Source: Lethocerus indicus
Taxonomy: Eukaryota > Arthropoda > Insecta > Hemiptera > Belostomatidae
DNA length: 64,000 nt
Direction: 5' to 3'
Assembly (NCBI GenBank): GCA_019843655.1
Contig: JACDQD010000002.1
Coordinates: 630,585-694,584 of the forward strand
Each line of letters opens with the position of its first letter. Positions within the stretch are counted from its first letter, which is position 1. Below are positions 11,862-22,853 of this stretch, piece after piece. Below the pieces are notes generated by a model. That model worked only from the letters and a program-made list of their open reading frames with translations. It was not told the origin of the DNA and did no database searches. Both the position numbers and the translations under genes were made by a program.

Positions 11862-11906
11862 GTGGGAAGACGATTTTTCATTTTGGCCAAGAATTCCAGC
11901 GACGCG
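11862..11906 (+). CDS. Candidate 45-nt internal exon, product unknown
   Basis: A textbook acceptor (pyrimidine-rich 'cctctctttattccgtttca' then G) precedes, and a donor (GCG/gtgagc) follows. The segment is exactly 45 nt and open in all three frames, so phase is undecided; frame 0 reads VGRRFFILAKNSSDA. A multiple-of-three microexon would be phase-neutral. I do not recognise the peptide. It may belong to a long-intron gene whose other exons lie outside or were missed, or it may be a chance pairing of splice signals. It is one of the two strongest paired splice signals I found. Confidence 0.35.
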
Positions 11907-12308
11907 GTGAGCCCTAAGCTTTACATCAATAAAACTATTTTACAGTCGTAATTTGCTCGAATGCGGTAATTTGGCAATTTAATTCCCGGAACTGTATCAC
12001 CTTGTCTGTCGGCCTTTTCGGTCGAACTTTCTGCGGACAAAAATTATTGAAATTGCCGTTTAATTGACAAAAATTCACTTTTTCCGCTTTCATCTAAGAT
12101 AAATTGACACCCTTTTATACGTTCAATCGCTCTAATGCAGATTATAGACAGAAGATGCACCGGGGTGTAGAGGTGCATCAGCAGAGGTTGGTTCCCGGTA
12201 ATCCGTTAAGCCATGATGCCCGACTCGGTAGTTCCGAAGTGGGGTAGTTTCGGGAAATACGGGAAAAATCCCGGAACAGAGGGTGGCGGGTGGGGGTCTG
12301 AACCCCCG

Positions 12309-12378
12309 GACATTACGCGATCCTACCTGAAGTCAGTGATATAGTGGTAAGCCTTTAAAATATGTAAAATATGTAAAG
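12309..12378 (-). repeat. Dispersed element shared with 6612-6680, possibly tRNA-derived
   Basis: 'gacattacgcgatcctacc' (12309-12327) matches 'gacattacgcgattctacc' (6631-6649) with one difference. Both are followed by a similar 'ttaaaa..gtaaaat..taaag' string and preceded by a hairpin-forming G/C-rich block (at 12283-12307, 'gggggtctgaaccccc'). On the minus strand that block reads GGGGGTTCAGACCCCC, reminiscent of a T-arm/B-box. A decayed tRNA-derived SINE is one reading; only two copies are seen. Confidence 0.35.
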
Positions 12379-12888
12379 CGGCCCCGGCTACTGTTCTGTG
12401 GGAGAATAGTGGCGTGTTCGGCCGCTGAAGAAGCTTCCCGGGGGACCTTTAAAGCCCTTCTTCAGTACAGCCCAATTCCGACCTTCCCGTCAACATCGCC
12501 TCCTATCTCGGTGCCGGCATCGTGTACGGCTCCGAATTAGTCTTGATTCTCGGTTATTAAAATGTCCCGCCGGCCGGCGAAGGAGAAGCGGAAGAAGAAG
12601 AAGAAGAAGAGGAAGAAGGAGGAGGAGGAGGAAGAGGAGAGTGATGATGACGAGGAGGGGGAAAATTGATCTCGGCCGGTCCAAAGACCCGGTTTTTTTC
12701 CCCGCTGCTTGCTCTTCCAAAGCTGCCCCCTCGCTCTATCACTCTCCCTCCCTCCCTCCCTCTCTCCCTCTCTACCCATCTCACGCTCCCTCAACCCACC
12801 AGCAGTCTACAATTCTCACGCTCCCATTCCACCACCACTCTCACCTAACGTATCTTCTCCAACACATCCCGTTCTCATACTCTTTTTC

Positions 12889-12921
12889 CCTCCCTCCCTC
12901 CCTCCCTCCCTCCCTCCCTCC
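12889..12921. repeat. (CCCT)n tetranucleotide run
   Basis: About eight tandem tccc units inside a longer C/T-rich strand-asymmetric tract (12738-12925). Confidence 0.93.
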
Positions 12922-14095
12922 GTCTCCCGTGGACACTGTCGAACGGCCCACGGTTTATTTTCGACCCCCGGACGCCCGCCAGGACGGAAAGGGAAAGGTT
13001 TAATAAAGCCGCATTTCTTCTCTCTCTCTCTCAAACCGTCCGAACCCGGTTCCGCGGCGTTGAATACAAACAGTGGCTACTGATTTCAACCCCTACCTTA
13101 ACTTAAGGGTATACCTAGAAAGGAAAAGGATTGTCATAACGGATTATAAACACCCCCCCTCCCCCCCCAGACAACCACTCAAGTGGGATTCAACGTCAAT
13201 TCGATTGTTTCTTATAATTTTTCATAAAATGTACACATTGTTAGGGACGGTACTCCGGGGCCCTGGTCCGATTCCCGCCCCGGCCCAATCAGCCGAAGTC
13301 GGTTTAATGGAAACCTGGAATTATTATTACGCCGCCGTTCGATAAAATCGGTGAGGGAGGTGGCGGGGGGGGTGGAGGGTGAATTTCAATTAAAGCCGGT
13401 AATAAAAAAACGTTTATCGACAGATGATCAACCCCTTAACTCCCAGTGGAGGGAGTTTATATTTCTGATTCTTGGAAGGAAATGCCCGGAATCTCCCGGC
13501 CCCCTCCTTTTTTTTTTTCAATGCCGATGGAAAATTAATTTCCTACCAATTGCCGAACAATTAGTATAATGAAATTTTCCTCTTTTAACGCTCATTTAAC
13601 GTTATAGCGTACGAAAATGACACGACGGTACTGGGGGTTATTCCGTACATTTTCAAGATAGGTCTAGTTTGAAAAACCCGAAACCGCTCATTCCGTTCAT
13701 TTTTATAAACCGGTACGCGGACGGTATTCGGAGCAATACTTTCTCCCGTTCTCCTGTAGTACCGAAATATCATAATTATAATATAGATTAATGACTGTAA
13801 TGGGCTCTACTTTTATTTCCACTCTTTTATGACCCCCCACCTACTACGGACATTAATTTCCTATTGCTGGCTCCTAGTTATGTGTATATTAGGCCGGGCA
13901 ATAAACTATCAATCTCCGATCGACCTCCGGTCTCCTCTTTGCCGCCCCCCACCCCACAACCCCCGTCATTATCCGTCCGTCCTCACTTCTCCTCTGCCCA
14001 GTTATTATTCCTCTTATTCTTTAATTCGGGCCCCGCTTTTTAAAAGTGGAACGGTCGGCCCGCGGTCATGTCGGAGGCCTCAATTATGTTGCCAT

Positions 14096-14098
<3 letters not shown>

Positions 14099-14136
<38 letters not shown>
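14099..14136. repeat. (CT)19 microsatellite
   Basis: Pure CT run. The Leu/Ser repeat in the long plus frame 13829-14479 derives from it. Confidence 0.97.
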
Positions 14137-14138
<2 letters not shown>

Positions 14139-14429
14139 ATTCTCTTCTCATTCGCGTTCGCTCCCCTCTCGTAATTACTCCATGGATTTTTAAGCCTCGC
14201 CCTTCCCGCCCCGAGGGCCGTCAGTCCGATGCTATCGAAGTCAGAAGGAGAGGAAATATCGTATTGGCCTTTTGGGTGGCCCTGAGAAACCGGGCACTTC
14301 TTATCATCACTGGATTGTTATCAGGACGTAATAAATATATAGGATCTGCTACAAATTATTTTATAATTCACGGTAGCTTTGTTTCCGATTGTAGCTATTC
14401 TGGACTGCGTCTAAACGAGTCAACACGGG

Positions 14430-14452
14430 TTCGAATCCCGGCGGCGGGACTT
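14430..14452 (+). other. B-box / T-arm-like motif
   Basis: 'cgggttcgaatcccg' contains the polymerase III B-box consensus GGTTCGAATCC and can pair as a T stem-loop. An A-box-like 'tagctattctgg' lies about 40 nt upstream, but no acceptor stem pairs. This is not a functional tRNA. A tRNA-derived SINE or pseudogene remnant is possible. Confidence 0.3.
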
Positions 14453-14497
14453 ACATCCCGGACTTACAGAACATTGTAAGTCCTGCAGAACATTGTT

Positions 14498-14523
14498 AAG
14501 CAGTGGTATAACGCAGAATCGGG
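14498..14523 (+). other. Sequence resembling the SMART/template-switch PCR primer
   Basis: 'aagcagtggtat' followed by 'aacgcaga' equals the widely used amplification primer AAGCAGTGGTATC-AACGCAGAGTAC with one C missing and the last bases altered. A 20-of-23-type match is very unlikely by chance in 64 kb. It may be an assembled adapter trace with errors. See findings. Confidence 0.45.
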
Positions 14524-15089
14524 AACAGTTTCGCGATCGAAATACTCCTGTAAGTGTATTACACAATTTTCAATAATAAAGTCCTTTCTGTTCCGTTCGT
14601 GTGTCTCCATTTTTAAATTCTATTTAGACCGAACGCGTTAAAATGCTGAAATTTTACAATAAAATTCCACGATGCTACACCGTTTTCTTATCAAGTTGAA
14701 GTGTACAAATAATCCGGGGATTCTGTTATCCGGAGAAAAGGGAAAGAAATTTAAATATAATTGCCCTTTTTAATCGCCCTAAGCTCAATTATAAATTGGT
14801 GTTTTACGCCCCCTAGTTGAGGGGAAAAAATCGTTTACATATTTCAATTCCTGTATAATAATTACAACAGGCGTTTAATCACGCCCCCCCACCCCCCCCC
14901 CGCCCCCGACTAATCTGTTCGTTCCGATATAATGAATATCTTCTATTATTCCATTTGTATAAAGCGAAGCCTGTTATTACGTCGGGCGTAATTTCTAGCC
15001 GCCCAACTATGTTTTTTATTGATTAATGCGTAACACAACAATTGGGGGGGGATGAACAGTAAAGTTTTAATTGCTCGTTCGGGTAATTC

Positions 15090-15132
15090 TGTCGGTTCGG
15101 TCGGGGCCCGCTCACCGTCTTCAGTAGTCGCT
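15090..15132 (+). mobile_element. HP hairpin element scrap
   Basis: 'gtcggttcggtcggggcccg' followed by 'ctcaccgtcttcagtag' matches the left HP arm. The right arm is absent. Confidence 0.5.
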
Positions 15133-16079
15133 GAATAATTAATTGCCCGTACAATAACCGTTCAATCTGACAGCGAACGAGGTACAGTAAGCGAGGAAAA
15201 TTTTTTTTAATTGATTAAAGTCCGGATTTAACGACGATTTGATAAGTGGTCCGCTGAGTGAGTTCAGAAATAAGCGAAATGCAATTGACGAAGTCCGGTG
15301 CATAAATCGCCGAGCAAACCGTCGCAGCGTTTCGAACGCGCTATTGACATTTGAAACATCCCCTGCGAAACCCCTTAAACCTCCACCACCACCCCCGCCC
15401 GTGCACGCCCCTTTGCCGCAAGTAATACATTGAGTTAATTGCAGTTTGAATTAAATCCTGTAAACTGCCGTTAATTATTCCGGTAGCGTCCTAATTCGGT
15501 TAGTCGGTTTGGTCCGGGTCACCTCATCCCCTTCCCGCCCCCGACCCCTCAATCGTCCTCCACAACCGACCTTCATCAATCAGTCCGCAGAGGGGGCGGT
15601 AGGGAGGACGGCGGGCGCATCTACTGCAGGGGGTTGGCGTTAATTAATTTCACCGAAATATAATTGGCGGACGTGAGGCATGTATGAAAAAAAAAAAAAA
15701 AATTCGAGAAAAATCCGTTTAAACGGGCTCAGAATTGAAGTTTGAAGGGGACCTTCTCTAGGGCAAAACTTTCACTGATGCCGTCGGAAGGGAGAATGAA
15801 TTTAAAAAAAAAAAAAATAATTAAACTTGATTTAAGTCAGCAATTGTGAATAAGGTCAGGTCGTACTATTGAAATTAGTAATTCATCCGGTTCTCTAAGC
15901 GTTTATTGATTGTTGAAAAACACATTTTTGGACTTATCAATATCCGTAGGCTCTCATTATTGGCCGATACAATCGGCCGTAATCAACGCCCGTTTGACTT
16001 ATAATTATCATACTTTCGGTTTCGGAACGCGGCCCCCGTATTATTAAAATTTTCGAGTCAAAGTCGAGACGGTGTCTGG

Positions 16080-16160
16080 AATACCTGTTCTGTGCCCCAC
16101 AATAACACTACTGGAGACGGCCTAAACCGGTCTCAATAAAACGGTCGCGAAACCGCGGCT
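16080..16160. mobile_element. HP hairpin element scrap
   Basis: 'atacctgttctgtgccccac' resembles the outer end and is followed by 'ctactggagacggcctaaac' then 'cggtctcaataaaacggtcg', the right-arm sequence. The central part is missing. Confidence 0.45.
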
Positions 16161-16864
16161 CTTCGAGAAAAATAAATCAAATTCTGGCGTCCATTCGTCG
16201 TGAGTTCGAACTTTGGCCCGCGATGAAAGTACTGTCATCGGTCGCGTCTTCGTAACTCCGCCAATATTGATGATACTGAGGACGTAAGTGGCTATGAAGG
16301 GCGCTACATCCCGTGCACCCGTTTTCCCCCTTTTCCGTTTCGCCAGCTAAGCGTAAAATGCCGAAGCCCCTCGACCGACCCGCTCGTGAGGTGTCAATTT
16401 CATTTCGGGGGCCCCCGGCCTCCAAAGTCCGATATTAGATTGCAGTTCAGCTATCGGGGGGGCCAGGAATCTAGAAACGTGCGTACACTTTCCACTTTAC
16501 GAATCCCAATCCGTAATGACTATCTCCCGCCGCGTAATCGATTTGAAATTTTACCCGCCGAGACACAATACTTCCGGCATTCCAGAACTGGAATTACAAA
16601 AAAAAGTTGTGAAGTTCCGGTCACGTGAATCGCCGTCGAACCCCCAACGACGTCACAGTTCATTCCAGGAATCCAGGAGTCCAGGAATTTCGTAGGCGGA
16701 CAACACCCTAAGAGGAAGGAACGAAAGAGCTGGCCACAGTTTGGTCCTCCAGGTCCTTAAGCGACGGTTCAATTAGATTTCATCCCCCAGGAGTCGTCGA
16801 AAAATTTCAGTAGACGAATTGTCGCGGTTGGAGAGTACGCGCTATTCGAAACCGTCCACGGCTT

Positions 16865-16962
16865 ATCTGTGCCCAAATATGTTGACGTATATAAAAATAT
16901 GTACGACGCGCCACTTGTCAATGAAATTTTCAATTAATCAGTTGTCAACCCCCCAATAATTA
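16865..16962. mobile_element. Diverged mariner MITE right half
   Basis: 'atgttgacgtatataaaaat' then 'atgtacgacgcgccacttgt' matches the inner right arm of the MITEs at 20744 and 22611 ('atgttgacgtacttaaaaat', 'atgtacaacgccacttgtcg'). The terminal 'cagttgtcaacccccc' is a decayed end. Confidence 0.55.
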
Positions 16963-17273
16963 ACAACTAGTTGGTTCGCCCGGAATAATAGTGTTACAGT
17001 AGAATAATTGGCGTTGTTCAAATTTGCCGCGGACTTATCTCGAACCTCCCCTATTCAGGCGTGACCTCGATTAGCACCCTCGACACGATTCCACTAAATC
17101 TCTCGACCGATTTCGCAAAAATATATATATATAATAATAAAATAAGGGCGAAATCCGCAGATCCTACCCCAAATACCTTTCTAACGAAATCGCGCCCTGA
17201 ATTCCAACCGGTGTTATTTTTACCCGTATTCAGATTCGCCCGAAATAAATTGATATTCCGACTCAACCTTTGA

Positions 17274-17353
17274 TTTATTGTAAAATCAACTATACGCCAG
17301 TTTTTTTTTTATTCTTTGACCTCTATTTATTGTACAATCAACTATACGCCAGT
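17274..17353. repeat. Two-copy direct repeat, period 52 bp
   Basis: A 28-29 bp block ('tttattgtaaaatcaac', then 'tatacgccagtt') at 17274-17302 recurs at 17326-17353 with one mismatch. A T run separates the copies. It could be a short tandem duplication or a target-site duplication around a lost insertion. Confidence 0.75.
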
Positions 17354-19334
17354 TATAGGGTACAGTTGTTTGATCAGTTTCAGTTTTTTAATTCGGTAAC
17401 GACGTCTGTCGCCCAGTGATAGCCGGCCCAAAACCGATCTATTACTCAAGTGAACAGTGTTCTGGACACATGACTCTGGGCAGGCTCACAACTCACGTGA
17501 TAATGCGAAACAAGGTTTTACCCTCAGAACTTCTGTATTGCCGGCGTGGGGCTCTAATTTAATTGGGGGTTGGTAGGGGCTCCTCGGCGTGATGGAGAGC
17601 CACTGCATTAACCCCAGATGGGGGGGGGGCTCCATTACTAGTAACATTTTCAGGTTTTCAGGAATAATTCAGGACGTTTCTGTGAGCCGATGTTCAATTT
17701 TGTATGTGGCGAAAAACTGAACACGATTTTCTTCAGAACGATAGTTATTGAAACGGCCATTTCCGATTTACTGTTTTGCCGCAGTGAAATTCCTAGAAAT
17801 TATACGAATAATAAATAATTTAAATGTGCCGTCTGAAGGGGTAGCGTTACGCTCTGCCGGTGAAATTCGCCCCAAAGCCTTGCAAATGAGAACGGATCAT
17901 CGGCCTCGTCTTCGGCGTAATCCGTAGCCCACCCCTGCTGACTGAGCTGTTATTCCTCGGGGGGGGTAGCAGTAATTTTCTCCTGTCCTTACAGTCTCAG
18001 ATCCCGATTAAACGGGGTTGGGGGGCGGGGAAGGGACGATTCCCGTTATGGACACGGCCGGGGTGGGGGTACAACGGGGTTAACTCGAGCCCCTCCCCTT
18101 GTACATGTTGCTTTATTACTTTTCGAGGGTGGATATTAAATTCCGGCCTCCGGGGCTGATATTGACTGTGTCCCGGTTTTACTGCGATCCTCCTGTTATC
18201 GCACGACAATACCTACCCTCCCTCCCTCCCTCCATCGCTTTTGTCTTCAATTATTCTCTCAGCCTTTCGCCGTTTACTGAATTACACACCGCCGACATTT
18301 CTTTTATATATCTTAGTAATTTCACTATATTTTGTGTCGATGCCTCGCGCCATTTCAAGAGAGAACATCGTGTAAAGACGCAGATCTCAAAAAGTTGCCC
18401 TGAAATGACATCGGAGTGCGAACGGTTGTTGAATTCTAGACCGGTTTCTCCTACCCTTAATATAGTCAGGTTGTTCAGTGTCAACTCTCGTGACATTTCA
18501 ACGCGGACACATAGGGTAACGCCGACGGGACGAAGAGTCTTTCCTGTTGGCTAAGAACGTGTCCCGCCACCGTTTCACCCGAACGGCCGTGGCGAGAAGC
18601 CGACGACGGCGGACCGAAAACCGGAAAAAAAAAAAAAAAATATGGGGGCAGAAAATGAAGTGCCGCGATAGAAATGTCCGACGGCACGAAGGGATTGAAT
18701 TTGAATACGGACCGACGGAAACGCGGGTGAAGGGTAAACAAAGGGAGAAATATTTATCGGTCCGCTGACAGGACGCCAGCCTCCCTTCTTGTCGGCACCG
18801 TTTAAAAATTGGAATCCCGCAGCAGGCAGATATATATATATATATATTTCTCGGCAGGTTGAATGGCAAGAGGCCGGTTACAGTAGTGGTTATCGTCGGT
18901 GGTGCAGGATCCGGGCCTTGTCCCGTGTTGTGTTGTCCTGGAGCCTTGTGGGGGGGTGAGGGTGGGGGAAACTCGTCCTAGAAAACTGGTTCTGTCGGCA
19001 TGTTGATATTAAGCTGCCGGCGTCGGACACATGACCCTAACGTGAACACGCGCTGACCGATCTCTCTTAGGACCGCTATTTACGATTAACCCAGCCGAGA
19101 ATGAAGAATATTCCCGTGGAAAAACGTCTCGGGTGTTCACGACGTTTCCGGGTCTGTACAGGACTCCAGGATTTATCTGTACACTTCGGTCGGACCGAGA
19201 TGACGTTAACCGCTCGCTCACTTAAAGACGTAACGCGCACGTCGAGATGGTTTCGTTTTGCAAAAACCGGCAGCGACGTGTCCGCCACGTTCATTAATCG
19301 ATCCGTGTGAAATTCTTTATGTAAGACCCTCACG
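17354..19334. other. No gene recognised
   Basis: Includes an excellent-looking acceptor (tttctcctgtccttacag, ending about 17997) without a matching donor, CCCT runs (18215-18232), an A run (18625-18641), a short (TA)n (18831-18847) and overlapping frames of 60-150 codons on both strands with no domain. Confidence 0.4.
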
Positions 19335-19660
19335 TGGACCGTTGTTGAGACCCCTTTTGAAAAGGGCATCGAAACTGACAACAGTCGACAGACTGACAAT
19401 ATATAAAGCTATACTAAGACCGACACGGACTTACGGAATAGGACTATGCTGGGTTCCGCCAAGAAATCCGACATGGCTCCAGTCAAAAGTCCTTCAGAGT
19501 CCTTAATGCTCTCCCTCCGGTTATGTTTCTAACCGAACAATCCGTAACGACCTCAACCACAAACAAATCCACTCGTGTTCAGTCCCTTTCCTCTTCTGCC
19601 TCCATCCATTATCTTAAACGCCACCGGCCCAAGGACTTTCTGTAGGCCGGATACGGGTAC
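19335..19660 (+). mobile_element. Jockey/BS-type LINE fragment reaching the ORF2 stop
   Basis: The frame opens RPLLKRASKLTTVDRLTIYK, then AILRPTRTYGIGLCWVPPRN (RT C-terminal region). It passes with frame changes through VSNRTIRNDLN-like sequence (19528-19560). It ends as SIHYLKRHRPKDFL followed by TAG at about 19644, which looks like the original ORF C-terminus. Frame changes show it is dead. Confidence 0.82.
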
Positions 19661-20743
19661 CGTCACTGGACGGCGTACTTATCGAGTGAAACCAATCAAT
19701 CAAGTTGATTTTACAAATAAATAAAGTAAGACCCTAACAACGCGCTAAGGCGCTGCTTTAAAGCCTTGACTTCAAGCGCCCTCGGTGAAAAAATCCCCGG
19801 AGTTCTCCAGCAGATTGAATAAGGTTTTAGTCGGGTTATACGTTGAGCTGTTTTTATGCATCAGTTCCTGCGCTTTAAAGCCTACCTGGAGTCAAAAAAG
19901 TGTCAACCCCACAGCCCCCCACCCCTTGAGCTTTTCTCGTTTTTTCAACTGTCGCCAAGTGGTGGCACCGACTGTTCGGGATTTGATTGGGGATGACGGG
20001 GGGGTTAGTGAAAGCCAAAGGATGTATTAAGTTGAGTATAGAAGTTGAAGTTGAGAGATTATTTAGATCGGGATTGTGGCTAAGTGAGATGGGAGCGCGC
20101 CTGGACCACGTAGTGGGGGTAGAGGAGCGTGGCCCGTTCGCGTGGCCTCTCCCTCTCTTCCTCCCTCCTCATCGCTCCCTCTCGTCCGACAGGGCCCCCC
20201 CCCCCCCCCCAGGGGTCGGGTTCGCGTGGCACAAACCTGTTTGCTCCCTCTCTTCGGCAGGCTCTTAAAGGTCGGAAAACCGCACATTTCATAATACTAC
20301 CCGATCGGATTATTTCGTTCCAGTTGGTGGGGGGATGGAGGGGGCCCTCCTTTTTCCTCCTCCCGGCCGGCTCCCTGGGCCTGACCTTGGTCTCTCCCTC
20401 CTTCGGGACGAGGCGCGCGACCGCCTCCTCCCCGACTCGTGACTTGTTTCACCGTCCATTAGATCTCTTGTGGAGAGCGCTTTAATCCGCGCTTTTATCT
20501 CGGCGTTTCCAATTTTTTTTTATTACCCCCCCCGCTCCCCCACCCGCCCTTATCCACATCCCGACGGCCGCTATCGCTAATAAATAGTTGGGAGCGTATA
20601 CCGTAATGGCTCCCGTTTAATAACCGTTCGGAAATGCCGTATCCCAACTCCGGCCCTGAGAACCAGACCAACTCAGAGTTTAAACTATAGAATAACACTT
20701 GAGAACCTGACAAATACTCTTTACTTTCACCCCAACGATAGTA
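19661..20743. other. No gene recognised
   Basis: C- and G-rich DNA with an 18-bp C run (about 20193-20210) and T/C tracts (20500-20545). Overlapping long frames on both strands across 19987-20485 are Pro/Ser/Arg-rich and unconvincing. Confidence 0.45.
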
Positions 20744-21016
20744 TCGTGTTGGCGACTAAGTAATTGCGGATTTCGCCAACAAAGTGGCGTTTGTACATAT
20801 TTTTAAGTATAGATGATAAGCCGTAGACGGTTTCGAATGCACGTGTATAAGATGCATTCGGCTTCACTGCAATGTCCCTCGTTGAAATAATGGCCTTTAT
20901 TCGGTCATCCACCGGACGTCCAGAGCACAATTCGAGCACAAAGATGTTGACGTACTTAAAAATATGTACAACGCCACTTGTCGGTGAATTCCGCAATTAC
21001 TTAGTTGCCGATCCGA
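20744..21016. mobile_element. mariner-type MITE, 273 bp
   Basis: The left end 'tcgtgttggcgactaagtaa' and the right end 'ttacttagttgccgatccga' are inverted copies. They continue inward through 'ttgcggatttcgcc' and 'acatatttttaagta'. TA flanks both sides (20742-20743, 21017-21018). The centre includes 'ggcctttattcggtcatcca', also present in the copies at 1096 and 31861. No transposase is encoded. Confidence 0.88.
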
Positions 21017-21119
21017 TATCTATTTAATGCATACAGCAGATCCTATACACAAATATGAATGATTGTATAATAAGGTATCAATAATATACACGAATATAGT
21101 TTTTAAAATGAAATATCTT

Positions 21120-21255
21120 AGATGTTTCCGTCTCCTCTCGCCGGTCTGGTCTTTTGCTGGAGACCGGTTTCGGCCGCTCGCCATCTTCAGTAGCGGTGTC
21201 ACTTTTTGGACGTTTTTTCGGCTCACTGCACTGTCACTGTCACTTGTACTGTAAA
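21120..21255 (+). mobile_element. HP hairpin element, partial left copy
   Basis: Left arm 'gatgtttccgtctcctctcg' to 'ccatcttcagtagcgg', then spacer-type sequence (cactgcactgtcactgtcac). It is interrupted exactly where the next full element begins. Confidence 0.8.
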
Positions 21256-21256
21256 A

Positions 21257-21577
21257 TACCTGTTTTTTGGTCTACGAAGGGGGTTGGAATAGATGTTAGA
21301 TGTTTCCGTCTCCTCACGCCGGTTTCGTCTTTTCTAGACCGGTTTTCATGTACACCGGTACAGTTCGTTTGTACAGTACAAGTGGTACAGTGTGACAGCG
21401 GGCAGTGAGAATGCCCCGAACGGCCAAAGTGCCCCCGACACAGTGACTAACACACAGCGCTACTGAAGATGGCGAGCGGCCGAAACCGGTCTCTGGCAAA
21501 AGACCAGACCGGCGAGATGAGACGGAAATAACGCGAAATCTACTGTATTCCAACCCCTCGCTCGCCACAAAACAGGT
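21257..21577 (+). mobile_element. HP hairpin element, copy with both outer ends (321 bp)
   Basis: Outer left 'acctgttttttggtctacga', then 'agggggttggaat'. Outer right 'attccaacccctcgctcg', then 'ccacaaaacaggt'. These are inverted ends of about 33 bp, inside which lie the long arms (21305-21350; 21455-21530). It abuts a partial copy, which suggests insertion of one element next to or into another. No coding frame of note: 'TALLKMASGRNRS'-type translations are arm sequence. Confidence 0.85.
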
Positions 21578-22608
21578 TATTTTAAACTAATAAAATTAAA
21601 GCTCTCGGTATGTACAAATTCTAGTCTGGTTCCCGAAACCATTCAACAAAGAAGGACCTCGACATGTTTACGACATGTTGGGAAAGAATTGCTCCCGGTC
21701 CAGGGAATAGGCAAATCGTTTTTCGATATCTCGCGAACGCGTTGAGAAAATGCAATACGGGGGGAGGGGTTGATTTTTTCGCGGACAAATATTGCAAAAA
21801 AAAAAATGTCCTCAATCTTTCACTGTCGAACGGAACATTGTTGTACGCCCCCCCCGCCCTTACGGCTTTGTTGGCCCGATAGCATTGTTGAATGGGTACC
21901 AGTTGTCGAGGAATTTTTCTTCTTCTTTCGCCTTATTGTAATCTTTCAAAAAAACAGAAAAAAAATGGCCATGACGAGCTAGTTTAATAGATTAAAATCT
22001 AAATACTTTGGTACAGCGCGTCTATTGTCACGGAAGTGTCAACGGATATTGGGACATTTTCAATACAGTGTTATGGAAATCGAGGCGAAGCTATGTTCTG
22101 TCTGTTTGTTACGTAATTCCAATTGGGAAAAAATTAGCATACAATGGCTGTTTTCCTGGCGTTTTTCTGTCTTCGGCGGACAATAGCGCCCCTAAATGAA
22201 CCGGGTATTGTTTCTTTCTGTAACTATTTTTGAATGTCACATAATCAACTATTGAGTTTAGTTTCTTAAAAGAAAGAAATTAAACCTACGATATTGGTTC
22301 GATAACTCTCTACGATTCTTCCCTCTGAGAACACGTAACTAGTTACTGTAACCGATATTGGTTTTTCTTTCAGTCCTTCCTCTATTTATTATCATCCTCA
22401 AGCCGAGAGATTACTGCTCTTGTATATACTTTAGTTGATAGAAATCATTAAAAACAATTTAAAAACTATGATTCAAAAAATGTCAAAAAAATTTTTTTGA
22501 TCCAAGATACATATCAAGGGCAGTAGAAAAATTTAAAAAATATATATACAGGCTAAAGAATGTTACTGAGTTAGTTGTTGGCTTTGTAATCACGTTGACG
22601 GACTTATA
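21578..22608. other. No gene recognised
   Basis: AT-rich DNA with A runs (21796-21806) and C/G patches. Several 60-72-codon frames on both strands without domains. A reasonable acceptor at about 22382 (ttggtttttctttcag) lacks a good donor. Confidence 0.45.
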
Positions 22609-22610
22609 TA

Positions 22611-22827
22611 TCGGTTTGGCAACTAAGTAATTGCGGATTTCAACGACAAGTGGCGTCGTACATATTTTTAAGTACGGATAAGCCGTAGATGGTTTTGAAT
22701 GCAAGTATAAGGATACATTTTCGGCTTCTCCGCAAATTACCGCCCATTTTATCGCTCGTAGGGCCAAAAAAAATATGTACGACGCCACTCGTCGGTGAAT
22801 TCCGCAATTACTTAGTTGCCAACCCGA
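22611..22827. mobile_element. mariner-type MITE, 217 bp, best-preserved copy
   Basis: 'tcggtttggcaactaagtaa' and the inverted 'ttacttagttgccaacccga' form the ends. The repeats extend about 65 bp inward (ttgcggatttc, caagtggcgtcgtac, atatttttaagtac). TA occurs at 22609-22610 and 22828-22829. The similarity of TTGGCAACTAAGTAATTGCGG to mariner ends is the main basis for family assignment. The internal 22745-22785 block recurs inverted just outside the element (22854-22890). Confidence 0.9.
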
Positions 22828-22853
22828 TATATTTATGAGTATATATGCCGTTA

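Larger units (their letters stand above)
11907..14097. other. Low-complexity-rich spacer
   Basis: Holds a purine tract (12585-12650, GAA/GGA repeats), a pyrimidine tract (12738-12925) with a pure (CCCT)n part, a perfect 8-bp stem hairpin (gatgcacc...ggtgcatc, about 12153-12180), A/T- and C/T-rich DNA, and numerous Ser/Pro or Arg/Glu-rich frames that are translations of the tracts. No gene recognised. Confidence 0.55.
14524..17272. other. No gene recognised
   Basis: Contains poly-C patches (14882-14905), HP element scraps (about 15090 and 16108), A runs (15688-15702, 15806-15818), a diverged mariner MITE right end (about 16870-16960) and several weak frames. The minus frame 16177-16425 (82 codons, MEAGGPRNEIDTSRAGRS...) looks moderately protein-like but has no domain or splice support. 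Confidence 0.45.

Noticed and set aside
12153..12180. Hairpin gatgcacc...ggtgcatc as a structured RNA or terminator
   Set aside because: Only an 8-bp stem, no U tract or family motif. Such stems are expected by chance in 64 kb.
13829..14479. 216-codon plus-strand open frame
   Set aside because: Its middle is the (CT)19 microsatellite (Leu/Ser run), and its end lies in a tRNA-like/adapter-like patch. No domain or splice support.
17979..18130. Exon after the strong acceptor at about 17997
   Set aside because: Two frames are open, but no credible donor or stop context follows, and a G-rich tract biases the translation toward Arg/Gly.
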